Notes: generated by a model from the letters alone, not told the origin. A stretch of 64,000 nt of DNA from DYGX01 sp035325905 (GCA_035325905.1 DAOKYY010000008.1:1-64000), one strand, 5' to 3'. Counted from the first letter of the stretch, positions 41,079 to 50,665 are shown. Translations and numbers: made by a program.

Positions 41079-42584
41079 ATGTCTTTCATCCGAAACCTGA
41101 CCATCGAGCGTCTGACCGTCGCGATTCTGTTTCTGCTGCTGTTCGCGATGGCGGTGCGCATCCCGACCGATACCGACACGTGGTGGCATCTGCGGGCCGG
41201 GGAGCTGATCGTCGAGTCAGGCGCCGTTCCCCATGAAGATACGTTTTCACACACGCGCGCGGGGCACGCCTGGGTTGACCATAGCTGGGGCGCGCAGGTC
41301 CTGCTCTACGGCGTATATCGTGCCTTTGGCGGCGACGAGCAGATTGGCGACAGCGGGAACATCGGCCTGGCGCTTTACACAGCGGCGCTGGCGACCGGCG
41401 GTATGGCGCTGGTGTACCGGATGTGCGACGGCACCGCCTACCTGCGCGCGTTCGTGGTGGTGCTTGGCGCAGCAGCCGCGGCGGTGTTCTGGTCGCCCCG
41501 GCCCCAGATGCTGTCGTTCTTTCTGGCGGCGCTGATACTTTATGTGCTGCATCGCTTCAAGCGCGAGCGCGTCGACAGGCTATGGGCGATTCCGCTGATA
41601 ATGGCCGTTTGGGCGAACCTGCACGGCGGCTTCGCAATCGGCTTCCTTCTGCTGCTTGGCACGCTGGCGGGCGAGACACTCACCGCGCTGCTCAACCCTG
41701 ATGACGCGGACGCGGCCGGATGGCGCGGCGTGCGCCGGCTACTGGTCGTGACCGGCGTGTCAATCCCGGCGGTCGCGATCAATCCTTACGGCCTGAAGAT
41801 GCTCGCCGTGCCGTTTGAGACGGTCGGAATCGGCGTGTTACAGGACTTCATCCAGGAGTGGGCCTCGCCGGACTTCCATCAACGCCAGGTCTGGCCGTTC
41901 GCGCTGCTGCTGCTCGGAACGCTGGCCGCCCTAGGCGTGAGCGGCCGCCGCGCCGGCTGGACCGACCTGGCGCTGGTCTGCGGCACGGCGCTGATGGCGC
42001 TGATGGCCGGGCGTAACATCGCGGTCTTCGCGCTGGCGGCGACACCGGTCCTCTCGCGTCACGCCAACGCCTGGCTGGACGCGCGCGGCTGGCAGATCCG
42101 CCCGCTGCGGCGCGTCAGCGGCGCGCGGTTGGCCTTGAACTGGGCGCTGCTGCTTCTGGTGTTGCTCGGCGCCCTGGCGAAGACCGTCGCGGCGCTCAAC
42201 GCGCCGGCCATGCGCCAGGCGCAGGCCGAGGCGTTTCCGGTCGAGCTGGCGGCTCATCTAAGGGCGAATCCGCCCGCCGGGAGGCTGTTCAACAGCTACA
42301 ACTGGGGCGGCTACCTGCTGTTCGCCGCGCCGCATGTGCCGGTTTACGTCGATGGGCGGACCGACCTCTACGACGACGAGTTTTTGCGCCGTTACCTGTC
42401 GGTCGTGCTGATCCGTGATGGATGGGACGCGGCGCTGGACGAGCAGGCGATCGAGGCGATTGCAATCGAGGGACATAGCGTGCTGGCGCAGATGCTGCGA
42501 GAGCGGCCTGAGCAGTGGCGCGAGCAGACATTTGACGGGGGCCGCTCGGCGCTGTTCTCGCGCGCAGGAACCGCCGATGCGTGA
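41079..42584 (+). CDS. Polytopic GT-C-like membrane glycosyltransferase (gene 1 of 5)
   Basis: A 501-residue protein with about ten to twelve helices. The first extracytoplasmic loop has DTDTWWHLRAGELIVESG (about 33-50), an Asp-containing motif of the GT-C superfamily, followed by HEDTFSHTRAGHAWVDHSWG. The C-terminal soluble segment contains FNSYNWGGYLLFAAP and VYVDGRTDLY, typical of a widespread bacterial family of unknown acceptor. It starts at ATG 41079, after GGGAG, and its end overlaps the next start by 8 nt. It would use a lipid-linked sugar at the outer face of the membrane. Confidence 0.85.
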   Translation: MSFIRNLTIERLTVAILFLLLFAMAVRIPTDTDTWWHLRAGELIVESGAVPHEDTFSHTRAGHAWVDHSWGAQVLLYGVYRAFGGDEQIGDSGNIGLALYTAALATGGMALVYRMCDGTAYLRAFVVVLGAAAAAVFWSPRPQMLSFFLAALILYVLHRFKRERVDRLWAIPLIMAVWANLHGGFAIGFLLLLGTLAGETLTALLNPDDADAAGWRGVRRLLVVTGVSIPAVAINPYGLKMLAVPFETVGIGVLQDFIQEWASPDFHQRQVWPFALLLLGTLAALGVSGRRAGWTDLALVCGTALMALMAGRNIAVFALAATPVLSRHANAWLDARGWQIRPLRRVSGARLALNWALLLLVLLGALAKTVAALNAPAMRQAQAEAFPVELAAHLRANPPAGRLFNSYNWGGYLLFAAPHVPVYVDGRTDLYDDEFLRRYLSVVLIRDGWDAALDEQAIEAIAIEGHSVLAQMLRERPEQWREQTFDGGRSALFSRAGTADA

Positions 42585-43875
42585 CGCCACGCCGGTCTCT
42601 CGCGCGCCCGAGCTGGGCCTGCTTGCGGATTTTCGCCTGCTGATCGGGCTGTTTATCGCCTTGCGCCTGATGCTGGCGATGGTCTACCAGCCGTATATCC
42701 TTGACCGGTGGGATGCTGCGGGCGAATCCAACCCGGTCGAGCGCGGATTGACCACCTTTGGCGATTTTCGTTATTATTTCCAGTTCGCCCGGTTAAGCGA
42801 CCACGGGCTGCTACCCTATCGCGACTACTGGCACGAGTTCCCGCCGGTCTGGACCACGCTGTATCTCGGCGTGTACCGGCTGCTGGTGGCGCGCGGGCCG
42901 GTCGATTTCACCGTCTGGGCGACGGCGCTGGGGCTGATTCTGCTGGCGGTAGACGCCGGAAACCTGATTCTGCTGCGGCGGCTCGCGGCGCGCTTGCATG
43001 GCGAGCCGGCCGCGCTGGCGCTGGCGTGGATCTATGCTCTGCTGGCGGCGCCGCTGATCACGGCGTGGTGGACGTTCGAGGCATTGGTGTTATTCGCGAT
43101 TCTGGCGGCGCTGGCCGGGCTGGTGGAAGGGCGCTTCGACCGGTCGGCGGCAGCCACCGTGATCGGCGCGCTGACCAAGCTCACGCCGCTGCTGATCCTG
43201 CCGGCGGTGTGGCGCTTCTTTCCAGCACGGCGCGCGCTGCGCTTCACGGCGATCACGCTGCTGTTGGTCGGCGCGGCGCTGGCGCTGATTGCAGGCTGGG
43301 GTGGGGCGCTGGGCCGCGCCTCGCTGGCTGCCCAACCGAACAAGGCGTCCTATCAGACGGTGTGGGCGATTCTCGACGGCAACTGGCGCACCGGCAGCTT
43401 CTCCGGCCCGGCTGTAAGGCTGGACCCGGCGACCGCCTATCAGCCGCTGGGCAATCCTGCTGTGATCCCCGGCTGGCTGCGGCTCATTCCGTTCGCCGTG
43501 GCTGGCCTGTTCGTCTACACACGCCCGTTGCGGCACGATGCACGCGGCATTGTCGCGTTTGTCTCGCTGACGTTCGCGCTGTTCATGCTCTGGGCGCAGG
43601 GATGGAGTCCGCAGTGGGCCGTCACGCTGACGCCGGTCCTGCTGCTGAATTTCCCCTCGCGGGACGGCATCCTGGCCTGTCTGTTGCTCAGCGCGCTGAG
43701 TTTCGTCGAGTACCCGGTGTTGTTCATGCGCACTGGCGACACCGGCGGGGCGATCACTGGCGCGCTGGCGCTGCCGTATGTCGCGGTGATCCTGATGCGG
43801 ACCGGGCTGCTAATCGGGCTAGCGGTCGCGCTGTACCGGCGAGCGCGCGAGGCGGACGATGGCCCGGCGGGTTGA
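42577..43875 (+). CDS. Polytopic membrane protein, GT87-like mannosyltransferase family (gene 2 of 5)
   Basis: A 432-residue integral membrane protein with about ten helices. The first loop has FGDFRYYFQFARLSDHGLLPYRDYWHEFPP (about residues 62-91, shown to give its DFRYYFQ and YRDYWHEFPP parts), which resembles GT87/PIG-M-type polyprenyl-phosphate mannosyltransferases. A later segment, GALTKLTPLLILP, is typical of that group. Overlap with the genes on both sides shows it belongs to the five-gene operon. Sugar and acceptor unknown. Confidence 0.82.
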   Translation: MRDATPVSRAPELGLLADFRLLIGLFIALRLMLAMVYQPYILDRWDAAGESNPVERGLTTFGDFRYYFQFARLSDHGLLPYRDYWHEFPPVWTTLYLGVYRLLVARGPVDFTVWATALGLILLAVDAGNLILLRRLAARLHGEPAALALAWIYALLAAPLITAWWTFEALVLFAILAALAGLVEGRFDRSAAATVIGALTKLTPLLILPAVWRFFPARRALRFTAITLLLVGAALALIAGWGGALGRASLAAQPNKASYQTVWAILDGNWRTGSFSGPAVRLDPATAYQPLGNPAVIPGWLRLIPFAVAGLFVYTRPLRHDARGIVAFVSLTFALFMLWAQGWSPQWAVTLTPVLLLNFPSRDGILACLLLSALSFVEYPVLFMRTGDTGGAITGALALPYVAVILMRTGLLIGLAVALYRRAREADDGPAG

Positions 43876-45424
43876 AGGCATGCAGGAGCGACGAATGGCG
43901 CTGCTGGCCGTCTGCGCGCTTGCGGTCTTGCTTCGCGTAGTCAATGTAGACCAGCGCACGCTGTGGTATGACGAGGCGTACTCACTTCTCTACTCACAGA
44001 CCAGCATTTCACATGAAGCCGGTGCCGCAGACGTACATCCTCTACTATACTATCAAACACTTCATTTCTGGATACGGCTCTTTGGCGATAGCGCGATGGC
44101 GATCCGGCTGCTGAGCGTCCTGTTCGGCGTGCTGACCGTGCCGGTAGCTTATGCGCTAGGACGTGACTGGTTCGGCCCACGCGCGGGGCTGGCTTCGGCG
44201 CTGATCACAGCGATCGCCCCATTTCACGTGCAATACTCGCAGGAAGCGCGTATGTACGCGCTGCTCACGCTGGCGCTCACCAGCGCAACCTGGTTCTACT
44301 GGCGCGCCTGGATGCGAGGCGGGGCGGTCAATTGGGCGGGATTCACGCTGCTGGCGGCGCTCAGCATGTACACACAGCAGCTCGCTGCGTTCTATTTAGC
44401 CGCGCTGGGGCTGCTGCCCGCACTCCTGCGCGATTGGCGACAGCTTCGGCGCACGGCGCTGGCGGCGTTCGCTGCGTTCGCCCTCTATCTGCCGTGGTTT
44501 GTGCACCTACCCGGCCAACTGGACAATGTCCGCCGTTACTGGCTGAGCCGGCCTCACATTCTGTCGATCTGGCTGGCGCTGCGCTCGATGTTCTCGGTTA
44601 ACCTCGATTTTGACGCCGCCTGGTGGCTGCCGACCTTCTTTCTGGCTGCGTTGCTGCCAACACTTCTGTTTTACCGGGCTGCCCGCGTCCTGCGGCGTTC
44701 CACGCCAGGCTCTGCCGAGCGTCGCGCGCTGATCGCGGCGCTGTGGCTTGGCTGTGCGCCGATCGGGCTGATGTGGCTGGCGTCGGTGGTCTTCCAGCCG
44801 GTGTTCTTGCCGCGCGCTCTGCTTCCCTCTGCGATGATGCTGTATCTGGCGCTGGGATGGCTGTTCACACAAGGGGGCTTGCCACGCCCTGTAACCGTCC
44901 TGGTTATCGTGGCCTGGGGAATCGTGATCGCCTTCGGGCTGTGGACGCATTACGGCTGGGATACGTTCCCGAACTCGCCTTTTGATCGGGTAGCGGTCTT
45001 TCTGGGGGACAATATCGGACCAGAGGATGCGGTTCTTCATGGCAACAAGCTCACCGCGTTGCCACTGCGTTACTATGCGCCGGCCGTGCCGCAAGCCTAT
45101 GTGCGCGATATTCCCGGCAGTGGCTCCGACACGCTGGCCGTGCCGACTCAGCGCGCGCTCGGCTGGCTGGCGAGCGCATGCCCGGCCGAGGCGGCAGGCG
45201 GCGCTGAGCGCGTGTGGTACATCGCGTTCGAGCAGTTCGACGACGAGATGGCCGAGGCCGCGACGCGCGATCCCGGCGCGGGGCTGGTCGACAGCGGCGC
45301 TTGGCTACGAGCGCATTACACCGAGCGCGAGAGCCGCCGCTTCAACGACCTGGTCGTGACTTTGTTCACCGATCCTGACGCGACCGCGCGCGCGGCAGCG
45401 TGTCCTGACTCAGGGGATCGCTGA
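43859..45424 (+). CDS. Polytopic GT39/ArnT-like glycosyltransferase (gene 3 of 5)
   Basis: A 521-residue membrane protein with the PMT_2/ArnT signature: TLWYDEAYSLLYSQ at about 34-47, with the catalytic-type DE, DVHPLLYYQTLHFW and PFHVQYSQEARMYALL near 120-135. About eleven helices and a soluble C-terminal domain. GAGG at 43849-43852 supports ATG 43859; ATG 43880 is an alternative. It overlaps gene 2 by 17 nt and gene 4 by one base. Likely transfers a sugar from undecaprenyl-phosphate carrier to protein or lipid outside. Confidence 0.87.
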   Translation: MARRVEGMQERRMALLAVCALAVLLRVVNVDQRTLWYDEAYSLLYSQTSISHEAGAADVHPLLYYQTLHFWIRLFGDSAMAIRLLSVLFGVLTVPVAYALGRDWFGPRAGLASALITAIAPFHVQYSQEARMYALLTLALTSATWFYWRAWMRGGAVNWAGFTLLAALSMYTQQLAAFYLAALGLLPALLRDWRQLRRTALAAFAAFALYLPWFVHLPGQLDNVRRYWLSRPHILSIWLALRSMFSVNLDFDAAWWLPTFFLAALLPTLLFYRAARVLRRSTPGSAERRALIAALWLGCAPIGLMWLASVVFQPVFLPRALLPSAMMLYLALGWLFTQGGLPRPVTVLVIVAWGIVIAFGLWTHYGWDTFPNSPFDRVAVFLGDNIGPEDAVLHGNKLTALPLRYYAPAVPQAYVRDIPGSGSDTLAVPTQRALGWLASACPAEAAGGAERVWYIAFEQFDDEMAEAATRDPGAGLVDSGAWLRAHYTERESRRFNDLVVTLFTDPDATARAAACPDSGDR

Positions 45425-47013
45425 TGGCAAGCGGCGCACCACAAGCCCCGTCGGGGCGCACCTACGCGGGGATTTTCACGCTCGCGCTGGCCGCCGGGCT
45501 TCTGCTCGCGGCGCTGCTGCGGCAGCCCGGCTACATGGATGCTTACTACTACCACAACGCAGCGGAGCGGCTCGTCAGCGGGGAAGGGCTGACAGACCCT
45601 TATCTCTGGCACTATCTCAACGCGCCCGACCGGCTACCCGCGCCCAGCCATACGTACTGGATGCCGCTCCAGTCCCTCCTAGCGGCAGGCGCGATGGCGC
45701 TTGGCGGGGTGACATTCCGTGCGGCGCAAGCGCCTTCGGTGCTGGCTTATGCCGGGCTGGTGACGCTCGCTTTCTGGCTGGGGGGGCGGCTCGGCGGCAC
45801 GCGGCGCACGGCCTGGATCAGCGCGCTGTTGGTACTGTTCAGCGGATTCTTCACGCCGTTCTGGGCCACAACCGATACCTTCGCCGTGTATGGGCTGGCG
45901 GGCGCATCGTCGCTGGCAACCCTCGGCCTGGGTCGAGAGCGCCGCCGCGCGAGCTGGTTTCTCGGCGCAGGCGCGCTGGCAGGCGTCGCGCATCTGGCGC
46001 GGGCGGACGGTTTGCTGCTGCTCGGCGTGGCGCTGGCCCTTGCGCTGTGGCCGGACGTGCGCTCGACCTCGCGCGCCCGCCTGACGCACGCGCTTGCGGC
46101 GCTGGCCGGGTACATGGTGATCATGACGCCGTGGTTCGCCCGAAATCTGAGCGTGATCGGCACGCCGTTGCCGGTTGGCGGCACGGCGACAATCTGGCTG
46201 CGCGGGTATAACGAGCTGGTGAGCTATCCGCCTGCCGCGAGCGCCCGGACGTTTCTCGACTGGGGTCTCAGCCGGATCGCCGCCTCGCGCTGGGAAGCGT
46301 TGCAGGCCAACCTGGGGACTTTTGTGGCGGTCGAGACGTGGGTCATCTTGGGGCCGTTTGCGTTGCTCGGCCTGTGGCGCCTGCGCCGCGAGCCGCTCGC
46401 GCAGAGCGCCGCGCTCTACGCCCTGGGGCTACATCTGGTCATGACGTTTATCTTCGCCTATCCGGGCTACCGGGGCGGGCTGTTTCACTCGTCGTCGGCG
46501 CTGCTGCCCGCCTGGGCGGCCAGTGGAATCGTCGGGCTGGACCGGGTGATCGCGTGGGCGAGCCTGCGCCGGGGCTGGCGTATCCGGCAGGCGCAGGCCG
46601 TGTTCGGCGGCGCGTTGGTGCTCCTCGCCGCCGCGCTCTCGCTGTATGCGCTGGCGGCGCGCGTGCCTTCGCTGAACGATAATGCGACCGTCTACCAGGT
46701 GATCGCCGCCGATCTGCCCTCCAGAGCGCGGGGGGTGGTCAACGACCCGCCCGCGCTGTATTACCACACCGGGCTGAGCGGCGTCGTGCTGCCCGATTCT
46801 CCGCCGGAGCGCGTGCTCGATCTCGCCGAGCGTTACGATCTGCGGTTCCTGGTGCTCGACCCGGATCGGACTGCGCCGTTTGACGCGCTCTATCGCGGCG
46901 AGGCCAGCTACCCGTTCCTGCGACTCGAACGTGTCTACGAACGCGGAACGCCACGAACGGATGACGACGTTCAGGTGTACGCGATCGTGCGGCCGGGGAG
47001 CGAGCAGCCATGA
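45424..47013 (+). CDS. Polytopic GT-C-like membrane glycosyltransferase (gene 4 of 5)
   Basis: A 529-residue membrane protein. After the first helix the loop reads GYMDAYYYHNAAERLVSGEG (about 36-55), the Asp-bearing motif typical of GT-C enzymes in this position, followed by APSHTYWMPLQSLLAA. About eleven helices and a C-terminal soluble region (residues about 410-529) follow. ATG 45424 shares its first base with the stop of gene 3 (TGATG) and its end overlaps gene 5. Confidence 0.84.
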   Translation: MASGAPQAPSGRTYAGIFTLALAAGLLLAALLRQPGYMDAYYYHNAAERLVSGEGLTDPYLWHYLNAPDRLPAPSHTYWMPLQSLLAAGAMALGGVTFRAAQAPSVLAYAGLVTLAFWLGGRLGGTRRTAWISALLVLFSGFFTPFWATTDTFAVYGLAGASSLATLGLGRERRRASWFLGAGALAGVAHLARADGLLLLGVALALALWPDVRSTSRARLTHALAALAGYMVIMTPWFARNLSVIGTPLPVGGTATIWLRGYNELVSYPPAASARTFLDWGLSRIAASRWEALQANLGTFVAVETWVILGPFALLGLWRLRREPLAQSAALYALGLHLVMTFIFAYPGYRGGLFHSSSALLPAWAASGIVGLDRVIAWASLRRGWRIRQAQAVFGGALVLLAAALSLYALAARVPSLNDNATVYQVIAADLPSRARGVVNDPPALYYHTGLSGVVLPDSPPERVLDLAERYDLRFLVLDPDRTAPFDALYRGEASYPFLRLERVYERGTPRTDDDVQVYAIVRPGSEQP

Positions 47014-48578
47014 GCCGTGTGCGGATCGGCTACGGCCGCGATCTCGCGATCGGTCTGGCGGCGGTGGCGAGCGTGACGGCGTATGTCGTGGCGGCGGCTG
47101 CGCTCGACGCGGTAGGGTTCCCGCTGGACGATTCGTGGATTCACCAGACCTACGCGCGCAACCTCGCGCAGCACGGTGAATGGGCGTTCGTGCCGGGCGA
47201 GCCGAGCACCGCTTCGACCTCCCCGCTGTTTACCGTGCTGCTCGCTGCCGGATACGCGCTCAAGCTGCCGTTTTTCGCCTGGACCTTCGCGCTCGGCGCC
47301 TCGTTTCTGGCGGGCGCGGGCTGGATCAATGCGCGGCTGGCCGAAACTCTGTTCCCGAGCCTGCGCCGGGCCGGGCTGTGGACCGGGCTGATGACTGTCT
47401 TGGCCTGGCACCTGATCTGGGCGGCGGCGTCCGGCATGGAAATCATGCTGTTTGCGCTGCTGGCGCTGGCAGTGATCGGGCTTGCGTGGCGCGAGCTACC
47501 CGGCGCTGGCGTCTTGCGCGATTCGGTTCCCGCTTTCCGGCGCGGCGCGCTGCTCGGCCTTGTGGGCGCGGCGCTGACGCTGACCCGCCCGGAAGGCGCC
47601 CTGCTGCTGGGGTTGGCGGGTTTGTTCGGGGCGATCGCGTTTCTCGGTAGCGCGAGCAGCCGCCGCACGGGGGTTGTGTGGGGCTTCGGGATCGCGCTCG
47701 GCTGGGGGGTCGGGGTCACGCCCTACGCTGCGCTAAGCATCCACCTGAGCGGCGAGCCGCTGCCCAGCACCGCCTCGGCCAAGCAAGCGGAGTACGCAGC
47801 CTCGCTGGCCGCGCCGCTGATCGAGCGGGTGTGGTGGATGGTCCGCCCGCTGGCCGCCGGAGGCCAGATTGCGCTGCTGCCGGGGCTGATCGCGGCGTTC
47901 TACTGGATCGCCAGACAGGGCGGCGGAGCGCGGGTGGCGCTGCGGTGGCTACCGGCCGTCTGGGCTGTGGCGCACGTCGCGCTGTACGCGCTGCGGCTGC
48001 CCGCGCCTTACCAGCACGGGCGCTATGTGCAGCCGGTGCTTCCAGTCGTGATCTTGTATGGCATCGGCGGGACGCTCCACCTTGTTCGCGGGGCGCAGCG
48101 ACGCATGGCGTCGCGGGTGCTGGCGCGCAGTCTGGCGCTCTCAGCCCTGGCCGTGACACTCGGCTTCTGGGTGATCGGCGCGCAGGCGTACGCGGCTGAT
48201 GTTCGCATCATCAACACCGAGATGGTTGCTGCGGCGCGCTGGGCGGAGCGGCATATTCCAGACGACGCGCTGCTGGCGGCGCACGACATTGGCGCGCTCG
48301 GCTATTACGCGCCACGCCCGCTGTTTGACCTGGCCGGGCTGGTGACGCCGGAAGTCGTGCCGATCATCCGCGATCACGAGGCGCTGATGGCGCTGATGTG
48401 CCAGCGCGGAGCGCGCTATTTAATGGCGCTGCCTGATCAGCGCCCGGCGGCGGAGGACGATCCCCGGCTCGGCGGCGCGCCGGTTTTCGTCACGGGCGCG
48501 CCCTACGCCCCCGCGGCGGGCAGCGGGAACATGGCGATCTACGCGCTGGACTGGGGCGCGGGCTGCGGCGCACCCTAG
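47010..48578 (+). CDS. Polytopic GT-C-like membrane glycosyltransferase (gene 5 of 5)
   Basis: A 522-residue membrane protein. The first loop contains FPLDDSWIHQTYARNLAQHG (about 36-55) with the DD motif and PGEPSTASTSPLFTVLLAAG, both typical of this family. About ten to eleven helices precede a C-terminal soluble region with MVAAARWAERHIPDDALLAAHDIGALGYYA, a recurrent element of such enzymes. ATG 47010 overlaps the gene 4 stop (ATGA). It ends the glycosyltransferase operon; only a short inverted repeat AGCCGCGCGGCT follows, so no strong terminator is seen. Confidence 0.85.
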   Translation: MSRVRIGYGRDLAIGLAAVASVTAYVVAAAALDAVGFPLDDSWIHQTYARNLAQHGEWAFVPGEPSTASTSPLFTVLLAAGYALKLPFFAWTFALGASFLAGAGWINARLAETLFPSLRRAGLWTGLMTVLAWHLIWAAASGMEIMLFALLALAVIGLAWRELPGAGVLRDSVPAFRRGALLGLVGAALTLTRPEGALLLGLAGLFGAIAFLGSASSRRTGVVWGFGIALGWGVGVTPYAALSIHLSGEPLPSTASAKQAEYAASLAAPLIERVWWMVRPLAAGGQIALLPGLIAAFYWIARQGGGARVALRWLPAVWAVAHVALYALRLPAPYQHGRYVQPVLPVVILYGIGGTLHLVRGAQRRMASRVLARSLALSALAVTLGFWVIGAQAYAADVRIINTEMVAAARWAERHIPDDALLAAHDIGALGYYAPRPLFDLAGLVTPEVVPIIRDHEALMALMCQRGARYLMALPDQRPAAEDDPRLGGAPVFVTGAPYAPAAGSGNMAIYALDWGAGCGAP

Positions 48579-48596
48579 CCGCGCGGCTGAGGCCGC

Positions 48597-48625
48597 TGGC
48601 AGATTCGCGCCGATGGGTTTATACT
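48597..48625 (+). promoter_or_regulatory. Promoter of the two-component system genes
   Basis: TGGCAG (48597-48602), 17 bp, TATACT (48620-48625). The -35 box is a weak match. The leader would be about 95 nt. Confidence 0.5.
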
Positions 48626-48725
48626 GCGCTCGAAAATCGGGCTGCGCGCTGCTCTCGGCGATCGTCCGCCGCCGCAGCCGGGGATAGTCTGCGCGGAGAG
48701 TGGTCTCGTAGGACAAGGGTCGCAG

Positions 48726-49415
48726 ATGATTCGGATTGCCTTAATTGACGACCATCCCGTGTTTCGCCAGGGCCTTCGGAATCTGCTGGCCGTTGAAGAC
48801 GACATGACGGTTGTCGCAGAGGGTTCCAGCGGGGAAGAGGCGCTGACGCTGGTTCACGCCGAGCAGCCGGACGTGCTGGTGCTTGACATCAACCTGCCGG
48901 GGATCAACGGCTTGCAGGTTGCCAGCCGGCTTAAGGCGGAGCATCTTCCCGTCGCGGTCGTGTTTCTGACGGCCTACGACGATCTGGAGCAAGTATTGCA
49001 CGCCATGCGCTCAGGCGGAGCGGCCTACTGCCCAAAAGACATCGAGCCGGAGCGCCTGATCGAAACAATCCGCATGGTCGCCCAGGGATACTACATCGTC
49101 GGCGAGCACACCTTCGACGCGGAGACGCTCCAGGCGTGGCTGGACGCCGGAGTTGAGGCGGCGACCGGCCCGTACATGGTCGATCCGGGCGAGTATTTCG
49201 TGCCGCTCAGCCCGCGCGAAATGGAAATTCTCCAGTTTGTGACCCATGGCAAGAGCAACAAGGAAATCGCCCAGTCGCTCGCCATCAGCCACCAGACGGT
49301 CAAGAACCACATGACCTCGATTTTGAAGAAGCTTGATGTGCGCGACCGGACGCAGGCGGCAGTGTACGCGCTGCGTCGTGGGTGGGTCCGGCCGCGGACG
49401 CCGGATGGGGAGTGA
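48726..49415 (+). CDS. NarL/FixJ-family response regulator
   Basis: A 229-residue DNA-binding response regulator. The receiver domain (about 1-120) keeps the acidic pocket (IDD at 7-9), the phosphoacceptor Asp in VLVLDINLPG (about 54), Thr in FLTAYDD and Lys in YCPKDIEP. The C-terminal LuxR helix-turn-helix starts LSPREMEILQFVTHGKSNKE and continues LAISHQTVKNHMTSILKKLDV. A linker of about 40 residues separates the domains. The sensor kinase follows 81 nt downstream. Confidence 0.94.
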   Translation: MIRIALIDDHPVFRQGLRNLLAVEDDMTVVAEGSSGEEALTLVHAEQPDVLVLDINLPGINGLQVASRLKAEHLPVAVVFLTAYDDLEQVLHAMRSGGAAYCPKDIEPERLIETIRMVAQGYYIVGEHTFDAETLQAWLDAGVEAATGPYMVDPGEYFVPLSPREMEILQFVTHGKSNKEIAQSLAISHQTVKNHMTSILKKLDVRDRTQAAVYALRRGWVRPRTPDGE

Positions 49416-49496
49416 CCTTAGCGCGGCGGTGCGGGCAATAGCTGGGCTGGCACGATGCTGGCAGGATGCCGGCAGGACGAAGGGGTGGACAGACGC

Positions 49497-50573
49497 ATGT
49501 CGCAAAACATCGCATCGACGAAGGACGAGGTGCTGCGCGGCTTTCGCAGCGAATACGAGCGGTTGCGCGCTCGCGTTCGAGAAAACAAGCAGTTGATCGA
49601 CCAGAGCCAGCACGAGGTTGAGCGGCTGCGCGAGCGCAACGTCGCCATCGGCGCGCAGATCCGGCGGATCGAGTCCAACTTCGACACGATCCCGCGCGCG
49701 GACATCAAGGCGGCTTACGACGATGCGCGCGACGCGCAGACGCGCCTGCTGACGATGCAGGGGCAGCTCGAAAAGCTCAAGAGTAACCAGGAGGAGTTGG
49801 AGTACTTCGAGCGGCTGGTGGGGCAGCTCCTCAACTTCGCGCAAGGCATCGCGCCTGAGCGGCTGGCGGCGCAGGCCGGTCAGGAGGCATCTGCCGCCGA
49901 TGCGAGCCGTCTTTCGACGCAGGCGGTCATCCGCATCGTCGAGGCGCAGGAGGTTGAGCGGCAGCGGCTGGCGCGACAGATGCACGATGGACCGGCGCAA
50001 TCGCTGACAAACTTCATCCTTCAGGCGGAAATCTGCCAGCGGCTGTTCGACCGCAACCCCGACCGCGCCGGCGACGAGCTGAAGAACCTCAAGACGGCGG
50101 CAGGCACCACTTTCCAGAAAGTGCGCGACTTCATCTTCGACCTGCGCCCGATGATGCTGGACGACCTGGGCCTGGTTCCAACCATTCGCCGGTACGTCGA
50201 GGCGTTTCAAGAGAAAACCGGTATCAACACCCAGCTGCGGATTGTCGGCGACGAACGGCGCCTGCCTGGGCACATCGAGGTAATGATGTTCCGCTCGGTG
50301 CAGGGGATTATGGGCGCGGCACGCGATCACCTCGGCGCGCGCAATATCGCGATCGTGCTTGATGTGGGGCCAGAGCGCCTGAAGGCGACGGTCGAGCACG
50401 ACGGGCGGGGGTTCGACCCGCGCGACGCGCTGGAAGGCGATCCGCACGAGGAGGACGCGCTCGGGCTGCGGACGCTACGCGAGCGCATCGGGTTGGTGGG
50501 AGGCGGGTTCGAAGTCACCGGCGGCGACGACGAGGTTAGTCACTACGTCATCACCCTGCCAGTGGCCGAGTAG
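49497..50573 (+). CDS. Soluble HisKA_3-type histidine kinase with degenerate N-box
   Basis: A 358-residue sensor without membrane helices, in the style of DegS. The N-terminal 120 residues are a long coiled coil (EYERLRARVRENKQLIDQ). The dimerisation motif RQMHDGPAQSLTNFILQAE (near 161-179) has the phosphoacceptor His. The HATPase domain keeps the DGRGFDP box and GLRTLRERIGLVGG, but the N-box, usually RxxQEALxNxxKHA, reads RSVQGIMGAARDHLGA: both the Glu and the Asn that help to hold Mg-ATP are replaced. Kinase activity is therefore uncertain; it might act mainly as a phosphatase or need another kinase. The start is ATG 49497; ATG 49455 is an alternative. Confidence 0.88.
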   Translation: MSQNIASTKDEVLRGFRSEYERLRARVRENKQLIDQSQHEVERLRERNVAIGAQIRRIESNFDTIPRADIKAAYDDARDAQTRLLTMQGQLEKLKSNQEELEYFERLVGQLLNFAQGIAPERLAAQAGQEASAADASRLSTQAVIRIVEAQEVERQRLARQMHDGPAQSLTNFILQAEICQRLFDRNPDRAGDELKNLKTAAGTTFQKVRDFIFDLRPMMLDDLGLVPTIRRYVEAFQEKTGINTQLRIVGDERRLPGHIEVMMFRSVQGIMGAARDHLGARNIAIVLDVGPERLKATVEHDGRGFDPRDALEGDPHEEDALGLRTLRERIGLVGGGFEVTGGDDEVSHYVITLPVAE

Positions 50574-50637
50574 TTGCGAGTAATTCCGCGATTACGAGAA
50601 TCGGTAAATTTACTGAGAGCGGTCATTAGCCTTTCGC

Positions 50638-50665
50638 TTGCCGGTCTCAGTTTGCTTTTTATACT
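50638..50665 (+). promoter_or_regulatory. Promoter of the Tad-type cluster
   Basis: TTGCCG (50638-50643), 16 bp, TATACT (50660-50665). It sits in an AT-richer 215-bp gap. A weak inverted repeat ACTGAGA/TCTCAGT (50612-50618 and 50645-50651) followed by a T-rich stretch overlaps it and may end the upstream kinase transcript. Confidence 0.5.
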
